Shown: one piece after another, positions 30,388 through 33,702 of the stretch | Position numbering within the stretch: position 1 is the first letter of the stretch | Layout of the letters: every line of letters starts with the position of its first letter | Assembly: GCA_035645115.1 (NCBI GenBank) | Contig: DASQNF010000093.1 | Span: 1-33,702 of the forward strand | Length of the DNA: 33,702 bases | DNA from: JACVRW01 sp035645115 | Lineage (GTDB): Bacteria > Actinomycetota > Thermoleophilia > Solirubrobacterales > Thermoleophilaceae | Reading direction: 5' to 3' | Notes under the pieces: model-generated | The model's input: only the letters and a program-made list of their open reading frames with translations | Told to the model about the DNA's origin: nothing | Databases searched by the model: none | Program-made: the position numbers and the translations under genes

Positions 30388-31707
30388 GTGAAGACCTACC
30401 ACCTCACGACCTTCGGGTGCCAGATGAACGAGCACGACTCGGAGCGCATGAAGGGCATGCTCGAGTCGCTCGGCTACGGCGAGACAAGCGAGCGCGAGGC
30501 CGCCGACCTGATCCTGTTCAACACCTGCTCGATTCGCGAAAAGGCGGACAACCGGCTCGCGGGGCACCTCGGCGAGGCCAAGCGCCTCAAGCGCGAGCAC
30601 CCCGAGCGGGTCGTGGGGATCGGCGGCTGCTGGTCACAGTCGCTGAAGGACCAGGTGTTCGAGATGTTCCCGTTCGTCGACGTGGCATTTGGGCCCGGCC
30701 AGGTGCACAAGCTCGCCGAGTTCCTGACGAGCGACAGCCTCACCGCCCAGGGCTTCTTCGAGTTCGAGGGCTTCACGGGCCACCTGCCGATGAAGCGCGA
30801 GCGCGAGTTCCAGGCCTGGGTGCAGATATCGGTGGGCTGCAACTGCGCCTGCTCGTACTGCATAGTGCCGTCCACGCGCGGCCGCGAGGTGTCGCGACCG
30901 GCGGCGGAGATCGTGGCCGAGGTCGAGCGCGTGGCCGCCGAGGGGGTAAGGGAGGTGACGCTCCTCGGGCAGAACGTCTGCTCCTACGGACGTGACCTGC
31001 CCAAGGGCGCCAAGACGACGTTCGCCGAGCTGCTGGCGATGGTCGACGCGGTGGACGGGATCGAGCGGATCCGCTACACGAGCCCGCACCCGAAGGACAT
31101 CCGCGAGGACGTGATCGCTGCCCACGCCGAGCTTGCGAGCGTGTGCGAGCACATCCACCTGCCCCTGCAGTCGGGATCGAGCCGGATCCTCAAGGCGATG
31201 CGGCGCACCTACAACCGCGAGCGCTACCTCGACCGGGTGGCGATGATCCGCGAGCTCGTGCCGGACTGCGCGCTCACCACCGACATCATCGTGGGCTTCC
31301 CCGGCGAGACCGACGCCGACTTCGAGGACACGCTCGCGGTGGTGGACCAGGTGCGCTACGACTCGGCGTTCACCTTCATCTACTCGCCGCGGCGCGAGAC
31401 CGCGGCGGCCACGCTCGAGGGGCAGGTCCCGTCCGAGGTGTCGCGCGAGCGCATGGAGCGGCTGGTGGAGATGGTCCAGCGCCACGCCGGCGAGCGCGCG
31501 CAACGCTTCGTTGGGCGCACCCTCGAGGTGCTCGTCGAGGGTCCGTCGCGCACCGACCCCTCGAAGTTGCGCGGCCGCATCCGGCACAACAAGACGGTGA
31601 ACTTCAGCGGTGTCGCAGCCGCGGGTGAGCTCACGGACGTGGAGATCGCGTCAGCCACGAGCACCACGCTTGCGGGGAACGAGCGCCTGCTGGCGCGGCT
31701 CGGCTAG
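30388..31707 (+). CDS. miaB: tRNA-2-methylthio-N6-dimethylallyladenosine synthase
   Basis: Radical-SAM methylthiotransferase that modifies A37 of tRNAs reading UNN codons. The 439-residue product has the UPF0004 domain with cluster ligands Cys11 (FGCQMNEHDSE), Cys47 (NTCSIREKA) and Cys81 (GGCWSQ). The radical-SAM motif is Cys151-x3-Cys155-x2-Cys158 (CNCACSYCIVPSTRG), and a TRAM domain follows at about 375-438. VTLLGQNVCSYG and HLPLQSGSSRILKAMRRTY are MiaB-typical, favouring it over MtaB or RimO. The more usual motif residue after GGC is Met/Leu/Tyr; here it is Trp. GTG 30388 gives the standard short N-terminus. No miaA is in the window. Confidence 0.95.
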   Translation: MKTYHLTTFGCQMNEHDSERMKGMLESLGYGETSEREAADLILFNTCSIREKADNRLAGHLGEAKRLKREHPERVVGIGGCWSQSLKDQVFEMFPFVDVAFGPGQVHKLAEFLTSDSLTAQGFFEFEGFTGHLPMKREREFQAWVQISVGCNCACSYCIVPSTRGREVSRPAAEIVAEVERVAAEGVREVTLLGQNVCSYGRDLPKGAKTTFAELLAMVDAVDGIERIRYTSPHPKDIREDVIAAHAELASVCEHIHLPLQSGSSRILKAMRRTYNRERYLDRVAMIRELVPDCALTTDIIVGFPGETDADFEDTLAVVDQVRYDSAFTFIYSPRRETAAATLEGQVPSEVSRERMERLVEMVQRHAGERAQRFVGRTLEVLVEGPSRTDPSKLRGRIRHNKTVNFSGVAAAGELTDVEIASATSTTLAGNERLLARLG

Positions 31708-31709
31708 TT

Positions 31710-31739
31710 GCAGCTCTACAGCTCGCGAGCCCTAGCTGC
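31710..31739. terminator. Inverted repeat between convergent miaB and lipoprotein gene
   Basis: Outer arms GCAGCT / AGCTGC enclose a perfect palindrome GCTCGCGAGC (31721-31730). It begins 2 bases after the miaB stop and lies in the 92-base convergent gap, so it could stop transcription from both sides. No T-tract is seen. The remaining gap (31740-31799) is GC-rich with no gene. Confidence 0.45.
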
Positions 31740-31799
31740 GCCTACGACCGGAGCGCGCGACGCCACGGCCCGAGCGCGCCGCCGCGGCCCTGCGCGCCG

Positions 31800-32732
31800 C
31801 TAAGACCCGAACACGTCCTCCAAGTCGCGCAGCGCGGCACGCGCGGCGAGGATGCCGCCGCCGCCCCACCAGACGGCCGCATCCACCCGCTGGACGGCGC
31901 CGGCTCGAACCGGCGGCAGTCGCCGCCAGGGCCCGCTCGCCTGGAGGCGCCGGGCGGCGCTCTCGGCCCCGGGCATGACCGCCAGCAGGATCAGGTCGCC
32001 GGCCAGCGTCCGAATGCGTTCCGCGGAGAGGGGCACGCGCTCGCCAGGCCCGCGCTGCGAGGCGGGGCGCGCGAGCCCCACGTCCGCCAGCAGCGCCGCG
32101 GCGAAGGACTCCGCTCCCGCGGCAAACGGCCCGGCGCGGGTGACGAGCACCACAGCCACGGTACGGCCCGCCCCCTCACCGATCGCGCGGCGAGCGGCGC
32201 TGGCGCGCCGGTCCCAGTCGATCAGCAGCCGCTCGGCGTCGTTGGTGCGCCCGAGCGCCTCGCCGTGCAGCCTGAGGTTGAGCTTCCAGCCCGCGGGGCC
32301 GGCGTCCGTGACGATCGTGGGGGCGATGCGACTGAGGTCCGGGTAGAGGCGCTCCTGGTCCTGCTTGCTGCCGAGGATCAGGTCCGGCTGCGTGGCCTCC
32401 AGTGCGGCGAGGTCGAGTTTCGTCACCGGCGGCGCCACCTCGATGCCGGCCGCCTGCGCGCGCAGGTGCGGCGGCATGCGCCCACCGGGCGCCGAGGCCC
32501 ACACGGGCCTCAGCCCGAGCGCGAGCGTGTCGTCGAGAGCGTCGGCCGTGAGCGCGGCGGGGCGCCGCGCTTGCCCGGGCACCTTGGTGCCCCCGATGTC
32601 GCCCAGGGCGTGCTGCACCTTGAGCGGGCGTGCGGTCTCGCGCGACTCGTCGAAGCCCGATTCCTGGCAGCCACCCGCCGCGGCCGCGCCCACCAGTGCG
32701 AGCGCGAGGCTCGTGAGGACGCATCGGCGCAC
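31800..32732 (-). CDS. Orphan ABC-type siderophore/metal substrate-binding lipoprotein
   Basis: Protein of 310 residues of the periplasmic-binding (FecB/FhuD, TroA-like) fold. A signal segment (MRRCVLTSLALALVGAAAAG) leads to Cys22, the likely lipidation site; the -3 residue is Ala rather than the preferred Leu. Domain features are the RRPAALTADALDDTLALGLRP opening, VTKLDLAALEATQPDLILGS, LSRIAPTIV, and a C-terminal lobe with LLADVGLARP, LSAERIRTLAGDLILLAV and VRAGAVQRVDAAVWWGGG. These are typical of iron-siderophore binders. No permease or ATPase gene is beside it. GTG 32732 is preceded by an AT-rich ACTAAT motif. Confidence 0.85.
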   Translation of the reverse strand: MRRCVLTSLALALVGAAAAGGCQESGFDESRETARPLKVQHALGDIGGTKVPGQARRPAALTADALDDTLALGLRPVWASAPGGRMPPHLRAQAAGIEVAPPVTKLDLAALEATQPDLILGSKQDQERLYPDLSRIAPTIVTDAGPAGWKLNLRLHGEALGRTNDAERLLIDWDRRASAARRAIGEGAGRTVAVVLVTRAGPFAAGAESFAAALLADVGLARPASQRGPGERVPLSAERIRTLAGDLILLAVMPGAESAARRLQASGPWRRLPPVRAGAVQRVDAAVWWGGGGILAARAALRDLEDVFGS

Positions 32733-32739
32733 GGCAGGT

Positions 32740-32745
32740 ATTAGT
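32740..32745 (-). promoter_or_regulatory. Candidate -10 for the lipoprotein gene
   Basis: Read on the minus strand, ACTAAT within GGTTACTAATACC ends 7 bases before the GTG at 32732. This again implies a leaderless transcript. No convincing iron-box (IdeR/DtxR) palindrome was found around it. Confidence 0.35.
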
Positions 32746-32787
32746 AACCGAGTGCGCCGCGCCGGACGTTGCCGGCCGGGCGTTTTA

Positions 32788-32804
32788 CGCGGGAATCACC
32801 CGCG
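32788..32804. repeat. Small dyad in the divergent lipoprotein/exported-protein region
   Basis: CGCGGG-AATCA-CCCGCG, a 6-base inverted repeat in the 120-base gap shared by two divergently oriented genes, followed by GGTACAGGTACGT. It could be an operator; nothing identifies its regulator. Confidence 0.35.
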
Positions 32805-32852
32805 AGGTACAGGTACGTCTCCCTGGGGTTGCGATCGCGGCCCTACGGGGGC

Positions 32853-33430
32853 ATGCTGGACCACCTCGCGCGCGTGTCGCTCGGCGCGCTGGCAGCGACT
32901 GCGCTGCTATCCGTCATGTCCGTGGGCAGCGCTTCCGCCCAGGTGCCACTGTTCCCGTCGCTTCCGGACATCCCGAGCGACTCTCCCGCGCCCGGCGTGC
33001 CCACTTCGGACGTCGCCCCGCCATCCACCGCGCCGCCGGTTGAGACGGTCATCCCGTTGGAGGGCACCCCGCCGCCGGTCACCCCTGTGCCGGTCATCGT
33101 GGCGCCGAGGGTGATGGGGTCGAGGGTCCGGTGGTCGCGCAGAACGCTTTTTGTGCGCGTGGCCTGTGGGCGGTCGGGGACGGTAGCCATCTCGCGGAAG
33201 GGCCGACGGATCGGCCGCAAAGCGTTCGCTTGCCCCGCTAGCGGGGCCCTCGTCGTGCGGGTGCGCATCGGCGCCACTGCCGCTCGCCGTCTTCGGGTCG
33301 GCGCAATTGTGCGAGCCACGGTCCGCTCCGGTGGCCAGCGGCACAGCAAGCGCATGTACCAGGAACTGCACTCTGCGCTTGCCGTGGACCGCGCGAGGGT
33401 GCTCCGCGTGGCCGAACCTTGCACGTGTGA
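32853..33430 (+). CDS. Exported hypothetical protein, 3' end unresolved (possible frameshift)
   Basis: I recognise no named family. ATG 32853 gives a signal peptide (MLDHLARVSLGALAATALLS, continuing to a likely cleavage after ASA29). A Pro/Thr/Ser-rich stretch follows (about 30-85), then a strand-rich domain (about 86-170: SRRTLFVRVACGRSGTVAIS, ALVVRVRIGATAARRLRVGA) with two cysteines. The frame starting at 32853 never meets a stop: it runs on through the next gene to the window edge, where its translation is Arg-rich and shadow-like. Third-position GC drops after about 33415. A TGA at 33428-33430 lies one frame over, so one missing base near 33411-33420 would give a normal end 32 bases before the next gene. 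The end given is that inferred stop; the length is therefore not a multiple of three. Confidence 0.55.
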
Positions 33431-33462
33431 CTGGTCGCCGCGTGGTAGGGAATCCTCAACCG

Positions 33463-33702
33463 ATGGCGCTGCAATCGCCCACGACCAGCGGGGAACGCGC
33501 CGAGCGGCTGCTCCTCGCGAGCACCGACCCCGATGTGCGCGGTTGGGCGCAGGAGTCTGTTCCGCCCGGAGTGACCTTGTGCGGGTTCGCCGATTCCGGC
33601 TCCGACCTCGCCGAGCTGGCCCGGCGGTTGCATGTCGACGTGTGCCTGCTCGACATCGGGCTGCCTGGCGACGCGCTGGCGGCTGTGCGCGCAGTCGCTG
33701 AG
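33463..33702 (+). CDS. Response regulator receiver domain, 3' truncated by window edge
   Basis: The first 80 residues of a response regulator run off the window. The frame reads MALQSPTTSGERAERLLLAS, then TDPDVRGWAQESV, and the receiver core LHVDVCLLDIGLPGDALAAV, in which the Asp of LLDIGLP is the likely phospho-acceptor. The acidic pair after strand 1 is represented by the TDPD turn. The output domain is outside the window; the style resembles NarL/LuxR-type regulators, but this cannot be confirmed. ATG 33463 is the first good start; no Shine-Dalgarno is obvious. Confidence 0.75.
   Translation, partial: MALQSPTTSGERAERLLLASTDPDVRGWAQESVPPGVTLCGFADSGSDLAELARRLHVDVCLLDIGLPGDALAAVRAVAE

Noticed and set aside
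31708..31799. tRNA gene in the miaB/lipoprotein gap
   Set aside because: No T-loop GTTCRA motif or acceptor pairing; only the inverted repeat at 31710-31739.
32760..32852. Longer start (32769) for the exported protein
   Set aside because: It would put 28 polar residues before the signal peptide; ATG 32853 gives a normal signal sequence.

Overview
The window is compact, very GC-rich chromosomal DNA of core housekeeping genes. Codon use, gene order and several protein types suggest a high-GC actinobacterium, most likely of the class Thermoleophilia (Solirubrobacterales-like). These types include the deazaflavin-dependent reductase, the DUF3052-like protein, and exported proteins with an N-terminal segment followed by NNEVR-type repeats. 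The taxonomic call is inferred from gene content; no rRNA or tRNA gene is present to confirm it. I saw no CRISPR array, insertion sequence or phage gene.

Region 1 (1-10999, all + strand) is a translation and RNA-metabolism run: infB (5' truncated), ylxP, rbfA, nrnA, truB, ribF, rpsO, a peroxiredoxin, a DsbA-like thioredoxin-fold protein, pnp, an M16 peptidase and dapB. Many junctions overlap by 4 bases (ATGA or GTGA), so much of it is probably translationally coupled. Region 2 (11004-14945) starts with a reverse-strand pair, a PAS-PAS-GGDEF-EAL protein and a DUF3052-like protein. A small coiled-coil/proline-rich protein gene leading into dapA follows on the + strand, and rnj starts directly after dapA. 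Region 3 (16613-19537, - strand) is a three-gene operon of an OmpR-type response regulator, a HAMP histidine kinase and an exported protein with five decapeptide repeats. Region 4 (19579-28321) holds ftsK, a RodZ-like gene, cinA, thpR, a divergent deazaflavin-reductase/VOC pair, recA, recX and a GST-like gene. Region 5 (28322-33702) has a 526-base non-coding stretch with a striking inverted repeat, then rny, miaB, a convergent orphan iron-siderophore-type binding lipoprotein gene, an exported protein gene with a suspect 3' end, and the start of a response-regulator gene running off the window.

The backbone order (infB-ylxP-rbfA-truB-ribF-rpsO-pnp-M16-dapA-rnj-ftsK-rodZ-cinA-recA-rny-miaB) is close to the order I know from Bacillus subtilis, so this is an anciently conserved neighbourhood with lineage-specific insertions. 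Four RNA-turnover enzymes (NrnA, PNPase, RNase J, RNase Y) lie together. Most of the window is ordinary housekeeping. The parts most worth a second look are the kinase/regulator/decapeptide-repeat operon, the redox pair between rpsO and pnp, the inverted repeat and long leader before rny, the 56-base tandem duplication before cinA, and the broken-looking exported gene at the right end.
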